Source: Mesorhizobium sp. M4B.F.Ca.ET.203.01.1.1
GTDB lineage: Bacteria; Pseudomonadota; Alphaproteobacteria; Rhizobiales; Rhizobiaceae
Direction: 5' to 3'
Assembly (NCBI RefSeq): GCF_004791025.1
Contig: NZ_SRUO01000002.1
Coordinates: 248,001-312,000, forward strand
Length of the DNA stretch: 64,000 nt
The position numbers were made by a program, and so were the translations under genes. The notes under the pieces were generated by a model. That model had not been told where the DNA came from. It saw only the letters and a program-made list of their open reading frames with translations, and made no database searches. Below, in pieces: positions 53,110 to 62,072 of the stretch (its first letter is position 1; every line of letters starts with the position of its first letter).

Positions 53110-53348
53110 GGTCCGTCTCCTCGTCTCCACGATAGCAGGAAGACGCAGGGCAAGAGGGAACTTTCGCAAAAGACGGCGACACAGCTGCCGGAGTCGGCAG
53201 CGCTCTGCCGCCGGACGCACGGGTCGTTCGATGCCCATTTGCGCTGCCGCTTGCTGGTCGGCTTCTATCGGTTCATGCTTGTGAATACCGTGGCCGTGAA
53301 GCGCTTGGCGAGATCACGCCGCCACGGCCGCGAGTGAGGTCTTGCTCC

Positions 53349-56300
53349 ATGGACTGCTCAGGCTGCGGTTTCGAGGTTGAAAGCGGTTTCGCTTTCTGTC
53401 CGAAGTGTGGCAGGCGCCAGCCCGTGCCATGCGGCAGTTGCGGCTACCTCTGCGCACCGGATTTCGAGTTCTGTCCGAAATGCGGGACAAGCCTCGGCGC
53501 GCCGGCAAAGCCGGTCGAACGGCCTGCTCCGACACCAAGCCGAACCCTTGAGCCGCCTTCTCGACCTGCGTCGCAGCCTGCGAAGGTCGAGAGCGAAGAA
53601 CAGCTGCATCCCGTCTCTGACGCCGATCGCCGGACGGTAACGGTCCTGTTCGCCGACCTTTGCGGCTTCACGACACTCAGCGAGCAGCTCGACCCCGAGG
53701 TCATGCAGACGCTGCAGAACGAACTGTTCAAGGAATTGACGGCGGCCGTGCGAAGCTTCGGTGGTTTCGTCGACAAATTCATCGGCGATGCACTGCTGGC
53801 TTTGTTCGGCGCACCGGTCGCGCATGAGGACGATCCGGAACGCGCGCTTCGCGCCGCTCTCGACATGATCGCCAGGACGGCGCGGCTCGGCGAAAGCGCC
53901 CCCCGTTCCGGCTCGCCTCTGCTGCTCCACATCGGCATAAACACTGGTCCGGTCGTTACCGGAGGATTGGGCATCGGCGCCGCCAAATCCTATTCGGTGA
54001 CCGGCGACACAGTGAATACGGCGCAACGGCTGCAATCGCTGGCCGCACCGGGCGAGGTGCTGGTAGGCGAGCTCACCCACAGGCTGACCCGGCATGCCTT
54101 CTCTTACGAGTCGCTGGGCGACGTCGTGCTTCGCGGCAAGGCTGGCAGTGTGCTCGTCCATCGACTGGACGCACCGCTTGCGGCGCCGCGTGCAGCGCGT
54201 GGGCTCGAGGCGCTCGGCCTCGGTGCGCCTCTAATAGGTCGCGGTGCCGAGCTCAATAGAATGCTGGCGAGCCTTGACCAGGCGTGCGGCGGCTCGGCCC
54301 AGCTTGTCCGCCTCGTCGGAGAAGCCGGTATCGGGAAATCGCGGCTGGTGAAGGAGTTCGTCGCCCGCGTCGGCGACGAGGATCGTTTTCGCAACGTCGC
54401 CGTGCGGCAGGCCACGTGCTCACCGCTGGGCGAACAATCATTCGGCGCCTTGGGCGCAGTGGTGCGCAGCGCTGCCGGGATGATGCAAAACGACAATGGC
54501 GACGAAATGCGGGAGAAGCTCGCAGCCTTGCTTACCGATCTCGGCCTGCAGGGCGAGGAGGCGAAGCGGCTGATGCCTTTGCTCTACCATGTGCTTGGCC
54601 TTGGCGACCCCGATGCCACCCTGCAGCATGTCGAGCCCGAGCAGCTGCGGCGGCAAATTCTCTACGCAGTCCGCACAATCATCGAACGGCGGCTTGCCTT
54701 GTCGCCGCTGCTGATTGTCGTTGAAGACCTGCACTGGGCCGACGCCGCTTCGCTCGAGGCACTGCGTTTCGTGATGGATAAGTTGGAACGCACGCGGTTG
54801 ATGTTGCTGGTCACGCATCGTCCGGCGCCGGACAACGACCAGCTCGACTCAAGTCGGGTCAGTCACACAGCGCTCCGGCTTTCGCCGCTCAACAGCGATG
54901 ACGGACGCGGATTGCTGGCGGCGCTTTTCGGCGAGAGCTGGGTGAGCTCGGCAGGCGGACTTCTCGACCAGATCCTCGAGCGTGCGGGCGGCAACCCCCT
55001 GTTTGTAGAGGAGATCGTTCGCGGTCTTATCGATCGCGGTGTCCTGGTGCGCGAGGGCCAGCGATGGCGGACTGTGGCAGGCGAAGTCGCAACCGGCATT
55101 CCCGCCACTATCCAGGCAATGCTGCTTGCCCGCGTCGACCGGCTGCCCCCGGAGGTGCGCCGGTTGGCCCAGGAAGCCGCGGTGATCGGCCCGCGCTTCG
55201 ATGCCACACTTCTGAAAGCCGTGACAGCCGACCCCGGCCGCCTGGAAGCGGGCTGCGAACTGCTTTGCGATGCGGAAATCATCGAGGAAGTTGTCGGATC
55301 AGGATCGGTCTCGTCGCAAAGCTATCGCTTTACGCAAACATTGCTGCAGGACGTGATCTACCAGAACCTGCTCCTGCAACGCCGGACCGATATCCACGGG
55401 CGGGTCGGTACAGCCTTGGAGCAACTGTGCGGCGACAAGCCGGAACGGCTCGAGGATCTGACCGCGCTCGGTCATCATTTCGCACAGAGCGCCGAGCGGG
55501 AGAGGGGCGCGCATTACCTGCAGGCGGCGGGGGATCGCGCTCGCACGATATACGCCAACGACGACGCCCTTCGTTTCTACGAGCGAGCACTGACTGCATT
55601 GGGCGAAATAGGGCAAACACCGCTCAAACTGGCAATCGCAGAGCGCGTCGCCGATCTGAGCGGCCCGTTAGGCCGTCGCGACGTCGCGCACCAGCACTAC
55701 GAGACGGTGCTGCAGGCATATCGCGCGTCCGCCGATCGTGTCGCTTCGGCGCGGGTTTTGCGTAAGATCGGTCGGCTGCTCTGGGACGTCGGCAAGCGGG
55801 ACAACGCAGTATCCCGCTATGCCGAAGCGGCAGCGCTCCTCGATGGCGCGGATGCTCCGGTCGAGCAGGCGCATCTCTGGCAAGAACGTGGCCGACAGGC
55901 GTTCCGTAGCGGAGATCACGCCCTCGCGGCGAAATGGGCAGACGCGGCGCTGGATTGCGTCGGAACTCTGACAACCGAGCATGTCTCCGAGGTAGGGCGC
56001 GATGCCACCCTTGTGACCGCCGAGGCACTCAACACCAAGGCTGTCGCCTTGGCTCGTCTTGGGCGAGACCGCGAAGCCGTTAGCCAGGTAGAGCGTAGCA
56101 TTGAATTGGCCGAAGCCGCCGGCCTGCTGGGCACGGCTTGCCGCGGCTACACCAATCTCGGCGTGCTTTACACAACCATCGATCCGACAAAGGCGATGGA
56201 GGTCTGTCGGCGTGGCCTCGAAGTGGCGCGCCATATTGGTGATTTGGGCTTCCAGGCGCGCCTCCTCGCCAATCTGGCGGTCGCTTGCTGTACTTTCACG

Positions 56301-56648
56301 GATCGCTGTCCAACGGAGGGCGTGCCTGCCGCCGAGAAGGCCATCGAGATCGACCGGGCGCTCGACCAGCGCGAGCACCTGTCGGTGCCGTTAATCGTGC
56401 TAGGGCAGATCCACCAGTGCAACGGCCGTCCGGAACTGGCGGTTGGCTTGTTCCACGAAGCACTGGGGGTAGCCCGCGAAACGGGCGAACCGCAACTGCT
56501 GTTTCCGTGCTATGATGGTCTCGCAACGCTTAATCTCGACCTCGACAATCTGGCCGAGGCCGAACGCTACTTTTCCCTGGCGCAGGGTATATGCGCCCAG
56601 CACGGGCTCGACCCGGAAGGGCTTGTGGTGCTGCCTTTTCTCGACTAG
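53349..56648 (+). CDS. Zinc-ribbon/class III cyclase/AAA/TPR signalling protein
   Basis: The 1099-residue protein opens with a double zinc ribbon of four CxxC pairs (CSGCG, CPKCG, CGSCG, CPKCG). A class III cyclase follows at about 95-255 (FADLCGFTTLSEQL, DKFIGDALLALFG, TGDTVNTAQRLQ), all catalytic positions intact, with lysine favouring ATP. Then comes an AAA/STAND ATPase (LIGRGAELNRML, VGEAGIGKSRLVKEF, LLIVVEDLHWADAAS) and TPR-like repeats to the C-terminus. It resembles the 11692-14772 protein, but that one lacks the ribbon and has lost the catalytic Asn. ATG 53349 was chosen over a GTG at 53334. The downstream thioredoxin-fold gene is 18 bases away, in line. Confidence 0.93.
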   Translation: MDCSGCGFEVESGFAFCPKCGRRQPVPCGSCGYLCAPDFEFCPKCGTSLGAPAKPVERPAPTPSRTLEPPSRPASQPAKVESEEQLHPVSDADRRTVTVLFADLCGFTTLSEQLDPEVMQTLQNELFKELTAAVRSFGGFVDKFIGDALLALFGAPVAHEDDPERALRAALDMIARTARLGESAPRSGSPLLLHIGINTGPVVTGGLGIGAAKSYSVTGDTVNTAQRLQSLAAPGEVLVGELTHRLTRHAFSYESLGDVVLRGKAGSVLVHRLDAPLAAPRAARGLEALGLGAPLIGRGAELNRMLASLDQACGGSAQLVRLVGEAGIGKSRLVKEFVARVGDEDRFRNVAVRQATCSPLGEQSFGALGAVVRSAAGMMQNDNGDEMREKLAALLTDLGLQGEEAKRLMPLLYHVLGLGDPDATLQHVEPEQLRRQILYAVRTIIERRLALSPLLIVVEDLHWADAASLEALRFVMDKLERTRLMLLVTHRPAPDNDQLDSSRVSHTALRLSPLNSDDGRGLLAALFGESWVSSAGGLLDQILERAGGNPLFVEEIVRGLIDRGVLVREGQRWRTVAGEVATGIPATIQAMLLARVDRLPPEVRRLAQEAAVIGPRFDATLLKAVTADPGRLEAGCELLCDAEIIEEVVGSGSVSSQSYRFTQTLLQDVIYQNLLLQRRTDIHGRVGTALEQLCGDKPERLEDLTALGHHFAQSAERERGAHYLQAAGDRARTIYANDDALRFYERALTALGEIGQTPLKLAIAERVADLSGPLGRRDVAHQHYETVLQAYRASADRVASARVLRKIGRLLWDVGKRDNAVSRYAEAAALLDGADAPVEQAHLWQERGRQAFRSGDHALAAKWADAALDCVGTLTTEHVSEVGRDATLVTAEALNTKAVALARLGRDREAVSQVERSIELAEAAGLLGTACRGYTNLGVLYTTIDPTKAMEVCRRGLEVARHIGDLGFQARLLANLAVACCTFTDRCPTEGVPAAEKAIEIDRALDQREHLSVPLIVLGQIHQCNGRPELAVGLFHEALGVARETGEPQLLFPCYDGLATLNLDLDNLAEAERYFSLAQGICAQHGLDPEGLVVLPFLD

Positions 56649-56666
56649 CCGGGGTGGGAGGTTGGA

Positions 56667-57347
56667 ATGTCAGCGCGCATTGACTTGATACCGCTTCAGC
56701 CGGGCGACCGTGCGCCGAACGTGATACTCGACGCCATCACCCACGAGGGCAAGATTGCGCTTGACGACTTTCGCGGCCAAAAACCGGTGCTGGTCGGCCT
56801 GTTTCGAGGTCTGCACTGCGCGTTTTGCCGGCGCCATATCGCCGCCCAGGCGCGGCTCGATCCGGAACTGCGCGAAAAGGGCGTGGGGAGCCTGACGGTG
56901 GTCAACACGCCCATCGAACGGGCGCGTCTCTATTTCCGCTACCACCCGATGCCGAACCTGCTTGCGGCCTCCGACCCTGAACGTGCTTCACATCGCGCTT
57001 TTGGCCTGCCCAATCTCGAATTCACCGAAGACGAGACGAATTGGCCCTACAAGGTCTCGATCGCAGCGGCAAAGGATATGCGGGTCAACGTACCGGGCGA
57101 GTTGCCCGGTCCAATGGATCCTTTTTCGGCCAGCGAAATCCTCAACAACAAGGACCAGTACGAAGTGACCGAAGCCGACGAGCAGATGATGGCGACCGGA
57201 CACGGACAACTGATAGGTCAGTTCCTGCTGGACCGGCAGGGCATTGTCCGCTGGAGCTTCACCGAGGTTCCAGAGGGTGGGCGACACATGTTTGGGGCGC
57301 CAAGCCCGCAGGAACTGATGTCAGCCGTGTCGCAAGTCGCCCAATAG
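56667..57347 (+). CDS. Peroxiredoxin-like/thioredoxin-fold protein
   Basis: The 226-residue protein has the AhpC/TSA fold: GDRAPNVILDAITHEGKIAL, then LFRGLHCAFCRRHIAAQ with a CxxC pair (C51, C54) instead of the single peroxidatic Cys, and a late VRWSFTEVPEGG strand. A longer region between residues 115 and 180 is unlike classical AhpC. The likely role is reduction of peroxides or disulfides in the cytoplasm. It follows the zinc-ribbon cyclase by 18 bases, so the two may share a message. Confidence 0.88.
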   Translation: MSARIDLIPLQPGDRAPNVILDAITHEGKIALDDFRGQKPVLVGLFRGLHCAFCRRHIAAQARLDPELREKGVGSLTVVNTPIERARLYFRYHPMPNLLAASDPERASHRAFGLPNLEFTEDETNWPYKVSIAAAKDMRVNVPGELPGPMDPFSASEILNNKDQYEVTEADEQMMATGHGQLIGQFLLDRQGIVRWSFTEVPEGGRHMFGAPSPQELMSAVSQVAQ

Positions 57348-57943
57348 ACTTGCGAACGAGGTAATGCTCGCTTTCGCCCTAGCGATGTCGTCGGTGCATC
57401 GGCCTGGTGTCCGGTGGGTTTGCGCAAAGATTTTGCATTTTGTGCGCGTGCCAACCCAAGCCTCCCGAAATACCAGATATTTGTAGTCTTGGAGAATCGA
57501 GATCAACTCGTCGGCCTGTGGCGGACGGCCCGAACACTGTTCGTCCTGATTCCGATTGTCGAATAGGCTGGCGGAGTTGTCGCAGACACGGCGGCGGCTG
57601 CGGGTTTAAGGCGGCCCAGCAGACGCGGGTACGAGTTGGGTGGCCGCTGGGCCTAACCAGCGTCTTTTGGGGGGCGCCGGCTAAGCCCGCATCTTATTCA
57701 TTTTCCTGCAATTGCTAATTTAGCAAAAAGGCGGATGCTCGTCGTACTACCCATCGGAACGGCCCGATCTCGACCGGAATTCGTGCTTGGCGAACGCGTG
57801 CCGGCAGCCAGCCGGAGCTCGTCCCTTTGGATGATGCCTGTTTGGAAGCCGAGCTGTCGCTGCATCCGCCTGGGCTCGCGGAATGAAGGCCGCGTCTCCC
57901 CGGCAATCGCCTCGGCTCGGCAATGCATGCCGGGCCGTTCGGG
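57348..57943. other. Convergent intergenic region without a convincing gene
   Basis: About 600 bases between two convergent genes. Short frames in it have no family resemblance, and composition is mixed. A perfect 15-base dyad TTGCTAATTTAGCAA lies at 57712-57726. The 57560-57670 stretch is very G-rich. A decayed gene or mobile remnant is possible but not visible. Confidence 0.5.
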
Positions 57944-60244
57944 TCAGGCGTTGACCTGCCTGAGCGAGGCCTTGCCCGTATCCGAAACTGGCATTGGGAA
58001 GGGCTCGACCTGTCCTCCGGTCTTGTCCAGATACTGCATCAGCGCGGTGACCAGATGGTAGAAGATGCTGGCCGGGACCTCCGTCGCCGCTGACCTGCCG
58101 CGCTCGTCGATCCTGTCGACCCACAGCCCGAGCGGCGCCGGATCGATATGCCATCTGAAGAGGCGGGCGACACGCGCTTCGATCTCGGGTTTCAGGTCGG
58201 GTCCGCCAATGCCGTCCAGGGCGACTGCCGCCTTGACCGCCTCGCATTGCGGCCAGCTTCGAGAGAGCCGGTCGAGGGGGATCCCGTGCCGCGACACGGC
58301 AGCATAGGCCAGACCCGTGGCCCGGTTCAGTCCGCTGGCGACCGCCGACGAATAGAGCTTCCTCGCATAGGCGACCAGGTCCTTCTGCCCGCTCGCCCGG
58401 GAGAACTCGACGAGCAGCGAGGCCCATTCGAAATGATGCCCTGGTTCGGTCCACTGTCCGTCGTCGCCCGGCAGAGGCAGCCAGTCGACGTCGAAACGCT
58501 CCCCGAGCGTCCAGCTCTCCTGGTCGAAGAAATGGCACCGGAAGAGATCGATGACGCGCGCCGCCCGGCGCAGATAGGCGCGGTCGCCGGTGACGTCATG
58601 CCAGGCAAGGAAGGATTCCAGCATGTGCATATGCGGGTTCGAGAACCGCACTCCGTTCCAGCCGGGGCTCTCGAGGAAGCCATTCAGGCTGCCGTCCTCG
58701 AGATGGTTGTCGATGAAACCAAATGTCTCCTGGGCAAGCCGCAAGGCGTCGCCATGGCCGCATCGATGAGCGTGGGCAAGCGCCAGCAGCACGCAGGAAT
58801 GGTCGTAGGCGTCCTCCGCCGGATCGGCCACGCTGCCGTTGCAATTGAGGGTGCGCACCCAGCCGCCGCGGTCGCTGCGGCCGTGTTTGGCGATGAAGCC
58901 GATGCCATGGTCGATGAGCCTGTCGGCCGGTCCGTCCCAGCCGCGTTCCTTGGCCACCGCGAACGCATAGATCTGGCGCGCCATCGTGCGCATGCGCTTG
59001 GGTTTTCCGAGCGCCCTTGCATCGAAACCGAGCGCCTCGTGGAAGCCGCCATGCACATCGTCGACACCTGCCGTCGACCACAGCGGCAGGGTTTCCTCGA
59101 AGAGCCAGTGCTCGACGCGCTTGCGCCATGATCCGCTGACAATGACGCGGTCTTCCGACGCCGTGAATTTTGTCTCGAGGCGTCCGCTCTTCTCCAGCTG
59201 TTCGACGACCTTCTTCACGTTCTGGCTGTGGCTTACGGGCGCGACGAACACCGCGTCAGGCGTGGCCACCACCGCCACATCCTTCATTCCGATGACGGTC
59301 AGCAGCCTGCCCTGGCTGCGCAGGTAGGAACTGTCGCAATCCATGGCGACGACATCGCCCATCACGACGTTGCCGTCGCGGTCGGTCGGGCTGGCTTCCA
59401 GCAGCGATTGCCACGATCCAAGGTCATTCCAGCGGAAGGAGGCCGTGACCATCGCGATGCCGTGGGCATGCTCCATGACAGCGTAGTCGATCGATGTCGA
59501 CGGGACAGCCGAGTAGAAGCCCTGCGGCAGATAGATGCCGGAAATATCGGCCCGTGCGGTCTTATACGCCCGCTCGGCGCCGTCCCAGATGTCGGGCCGG
59601 AAGTCGAGAAACGCTTGCCGCATCGTGTCGGCGCGAAACAGGAAGATGCCGGCGTTCCAGTAGAAGTGTCCCGAAGACACATAGTGGCGGGCGGTCTCGG
59701 CGTCGGGTTTCTCGACGAAACGCGAGACGGCGGCCACCCCGTCGCCATTCGCCGACACCTCGACGTAACCGTACCCGGTTTCGGGATGTGTCGGCTTGAT
59801 GCCGAATACGACGATCCGTCCCGACGCGGCCGCCGGCCTGCCCGTCTCGACGGTTTCCCAGAATTGCCTTTCGGTGGATATCTCATGATCGGAGGGGACC
59901 ACGAGCACAAGCGCATCGCCGCCATGCTCGGATATCGTCTGCAGCGTGGCGATCGCGACCGCCGCGGCGGTGTTGCGGCCTACGGGTTCGAAAATCGGTC
60001 TGCCGCCATTGAGGCCGAGCGGACCGATGTCCGACACAAGGCGGTCGGCATGCCGCTCGGACGCTATGAGGTAGATGGGCGTCTCGCCATCCGGCCGCGC
60101 CTTGAGGCGCCGGACCGTCTTCGCTAGCATGGAGCCGTCGCCCGAAAGATCGTGGAACTGCTTGGGGTTGTCTTCGCGCGACAGCGGCCACAGCCGTGAG
60201 CCGACGCCGCCGCTCATGACAAAACTTACGATCCGGTCCGGCAT
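57944..60244 (-). CDS. Mannose-1-phosphate guanylyltransferase fused to AGE-family isomerase
   Basis: From MPDRIVSFVMSGGVGSRLWP the protein has 766 residues. The first ~345 form a mannose-1-phosphate guanylyltransferase (SGGVGSRLWPLSREDNPKQF, FVEKPDAETARHYV, SSGHFYWNAGIFLF, FRWNDLGSW). The C-terminal ~390 match the N-acylglucosamine 2-epimerase/mannose isomerase (AGE) fold (HWLFEETLPLWSTAGVDDVH, HMHMLESFLAWHDVTGDRAY, EPGHHFEWA). It would make GDP-mannose, with the AGE domain supplying mannose or mannose-6-phosphate from an isomer. It uses an AGE domain rather than the cupin isomerase of the usual bifunctional ManC. The upstream 400 bases hold no gene. Confidence 0.93.
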   Translation of the reverse strand: MPDRIVSFVMSGGVGSRLWPLSREDNPKQFHDLSGDGSMLAKTVRRLKARPDGETPIYLIASERHADRLVSDIGPLGLNGGRPIFEPVGRNTAAAVAIATLQTISEHGGDALVLVVPSDHEISTERQFWETVETGRPAAASGRIVVFGIKPTHPETGYGYVEVSANGDGVAAVSRFVEKPDAETARHYVSSGHFYWNAGIFLFRADTMRQAFLDFRPDIWDGAERAYKTARADISGIYLPQGFYSAVPSTSIDYAVMEHAHGIAMVTASFRWNDLGSWQSLLEASPTDRDGNVVMGDVVAMDCDSSYLRSQGRLLTVIGMKDVAVVATPDAVFVAPVSHSQNVKKVVEQLEKSGRLETKFTASEDRVIVSGSWRKRVEHWLFEETLPLWSTAGVDDVHGGFHEALGFDARALGKPKRMRTMARQIYAFAVAKERGWDGPADRLIDHGIGFIAKHGRSDRGGWVRTLNCNGSVADPAEDAYDHSCVLLALAHAHRCGHGDALRLAQETFGFIDNHLEDGSLNGFLESPGWNGVRFSNPHMHMLESFLAWHDVTGDRAYLRRAARVIDLFRCHFFDQESWTLGERFDVDWLPLPGDDGQWTEPGHHFEWASLLVEFSRASGQKDLVAYARKLYSSAVASGLNRATGLAYAAVSRHGIPLDRLSRSWPQCEAVKAAVALDGIGGPDLKPEIEARVARLFRWHIDPAPLGLWVDRIDERGRSAATEVPASIFYHLVTALMQYLDKTGGQVEPFPMPVSDTGKASLRQVNA

Positions 60245-60644
60245 GTCCAGTCCCTCTCGGGCTCCTTTTCGGGGCCTAGGTGCCCGAACCACCAACCCGC
60301 GTCGTGTTCCCGAAAGCCGGTGGCCCTGGTGGGCGCACTGGTCTCGAAAGCGAGCGTGTTCAACCTAGCCTGGCCGACTATGTTCAGGGCCACGGTTTCC
60401 CCTCCGCACTTCTGGGCGGAATCCTAGCACGCTGCCGAACCCAAGGCCTCTTCATGAATTGGGGGTAGCCCTTGGTCCGCACCCACTCATCCAATAGGAG
60501 CATGCCTGCCGACAGCCGAGAGGATACGTCGCGCATCCTGCTCGGGCGCCGACGGGAAGGGTGGGCTACAAGGATGGCGGACCGCGCCGCGTTCTCTTCG
60601 GAGCGTGACGGGCCCGACGGAGGTTCGTCGTCTGGAAGCCGGCT
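60245..60644. other. Intergenic region between the guanylyltransferase and type I secretion genes
   Basis: These 400 bases have no supported gene. They must hold the promoter of the minus-strand guanylyltransferase gene and the 3' end of the secretion operon. No clear terminator hairpin with a T-run was found. Confidence 0.5.
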
Positions 60645-62072
60645 TTACCGCTCGCGTAGCGATTCCTGCTGATATTTCGCCAGAGGCGAGAGGAAGTAGC
60701 CGATGATACTGCGCGTGCCGGTCTTGATCTCAACCGTCACCGCCATGCCCGGACCGAGCTTGACGAGCTTGTCATCCACCTGCATGTCCGTACGGTCAAG
60801 TGAAACGCGTGCGGCATATTGGAGTTCCTGATCTCTCGGCTCGCTGTCGCTCTGCGCTGCGCCCGACGCACGGTCGTTCGACCCGGTCGGTTGCCGGTCG
60901 CGAACTATGGCATCGGATGACACGCTGACCACTTCACCATGAAGAAGCCCGTAGCGGGTGAAGTTGAATGTGTCGACCTTGATTTCCGCCATCTGTCCCG
61001 GATGGACAAATCCGATGTCTCGGTTGGAGAGCATGGCCTCGATCTCGAGATGGCTCTCACTGGGCACCACCACGGCCAGTGGCTGAGCGGGCGTCACCAC
61101 GCCTCCCACCGTATGAACGGCCAGTTGTTGTACGACGCCATCGACCGGCGCGGTCAATTGTTGGAGCTTCGTGCGCCGCTCAGCCTTGATCACTTCTTGC
61201 CCAGTGCTCGCAGCTCTCTGCTCGGCTTTCGCGAGCGCCTCATAGGTCGCGCGCCGGTACTCCGCGGTCGTCTTTTCCCTCGTTTCCCTTAGCAACGCGA
61301 TGGCTGCGTCGGCTTCGCGCAGCCGGCTCTGCTGCAGGTTGAGATCCTGTTGAAGGCCGACCAACTCCTGATACTCGGAGAGATAGAGGACCTTCGAGGC
61401 AAGTGCCTTGTCGACGAGCTGCTTTTGAATGTCGACCCGCTCCTGCAGCAGCGGTATCGTCGCCTCGAGCTTCGCCCCGCTCGCCAAAGTGGTCGATCGT
61501 TCCGCTTCTTTCTGGGATTGCTCGCGATCTATCTCGGCGAGCTTGGTGTTCTGTTCGGCGAGCTGACTGACCAGATACTGGCGGTGCATCTCGATCTCCG
61601 CTGCGCTCGCGCCCTGCGGCGGCCGGAAGGCCGCAAGAGGATCCTCCGCGAGCGCCGCGCGCAGCCGCGCGACGTCGAGTTCGGCCGAAAGGAGATCGCT
61701 TTTCTGGCGCTCCTGGTCGGCGTCCGCCATGGTCGGGTCGAGCTCGATCAGGACGTCGCCAGCCTTTACGCTCTGTCCATCGCGTACGTTGATGGCGCGG
61801 ACGACGCCCGTGTCGAACGGCTGGATCAGCTTGGTGCGCCCGCCTGGCACGATCTTGCCCGTCGCGGTTGCGACGATATCGACTGTGCCCAACCACGCCC
61901 ACGCCAGCGCGAAGCAGAAGACCGCGATGATACTCGCCCCGATCGCGCGCCCGATCGGCGACGGCGGCGACTCGGTGATTTCGAGCGCCGCTGGCAGGAA
62001 CGCAACTTCGTGCTCGTGGCGACGAAGTTTGACTCCCGGAAATTCGACGATGTTTTGACTAGCGGACTTCAT
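60645..62072 (-). CDS. Type I secretion membrane-fusion protein (HlyD family)
   Basis: The 475-residue adaptor links an inner-membrane ABC exporter to an outer-membrane TolC channel. It has a short cytosolic N-terminus, one membrane segment (GASIIAVFCFALAWAWLGTV) and VATATGKIVPGGRTKLIQPF, followed by a long coiled coil (about 120-310). The lipoyl/beta-barrel region has LTAPVDGVVQQLAVHTVGGV and the C-terminal LVKLGPGMAVTVEIKTGTRS. It overlaps the upstream exporter gene by 14 bases, so the two are coupled. Confidence 0.95.
   Translation of the reverse strand: MKSASQNIVEFPGVKLRRHEHEVAFLPAALEITESPPSPIGRAIGASIIAVFCFALAWAWLGTVDIVATATGKIVPGGRTKLIQPFDTGVVRAINVRDGQSVKAGDVLIELDPTMADADQERQKSDLLSAELDVARLRAALAEDPLAAFRPPQGASAAEIEMHRQYLVSQLAEQNTKLAEIDREQSQKEAERSTTLASGAKLEATIPLLQERVDIQKQLVDKALASKVLYLSEYQELVGLQQDLNLQQSRLREADAAIALLRETREKTTAEYRRATYEALAKAEQRAASTGQEVIKAERRTKLQQLTAPVDGVVQQLAVHTVGGVVTPAQPLAVVVPSESHLEIEAMLSNRDIGFVHPGQMAEIKVDTFNFTRYGLLHGEVVSVSSDAIVRDRQPTGSNDRASGAAQSDSEPRDQELQYAARVSLDRTDMQVDDKLVKLGPGMAVTVEIKTGTRSIIGYFLSPLAKYQQESLRER

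Noticed and set aside
57407..57718. Small open frame of 103 codons after the peroxiredoxin-like gene
   Set aside because: No ribosome site, no motif and irregular composition; not supported as a gene.
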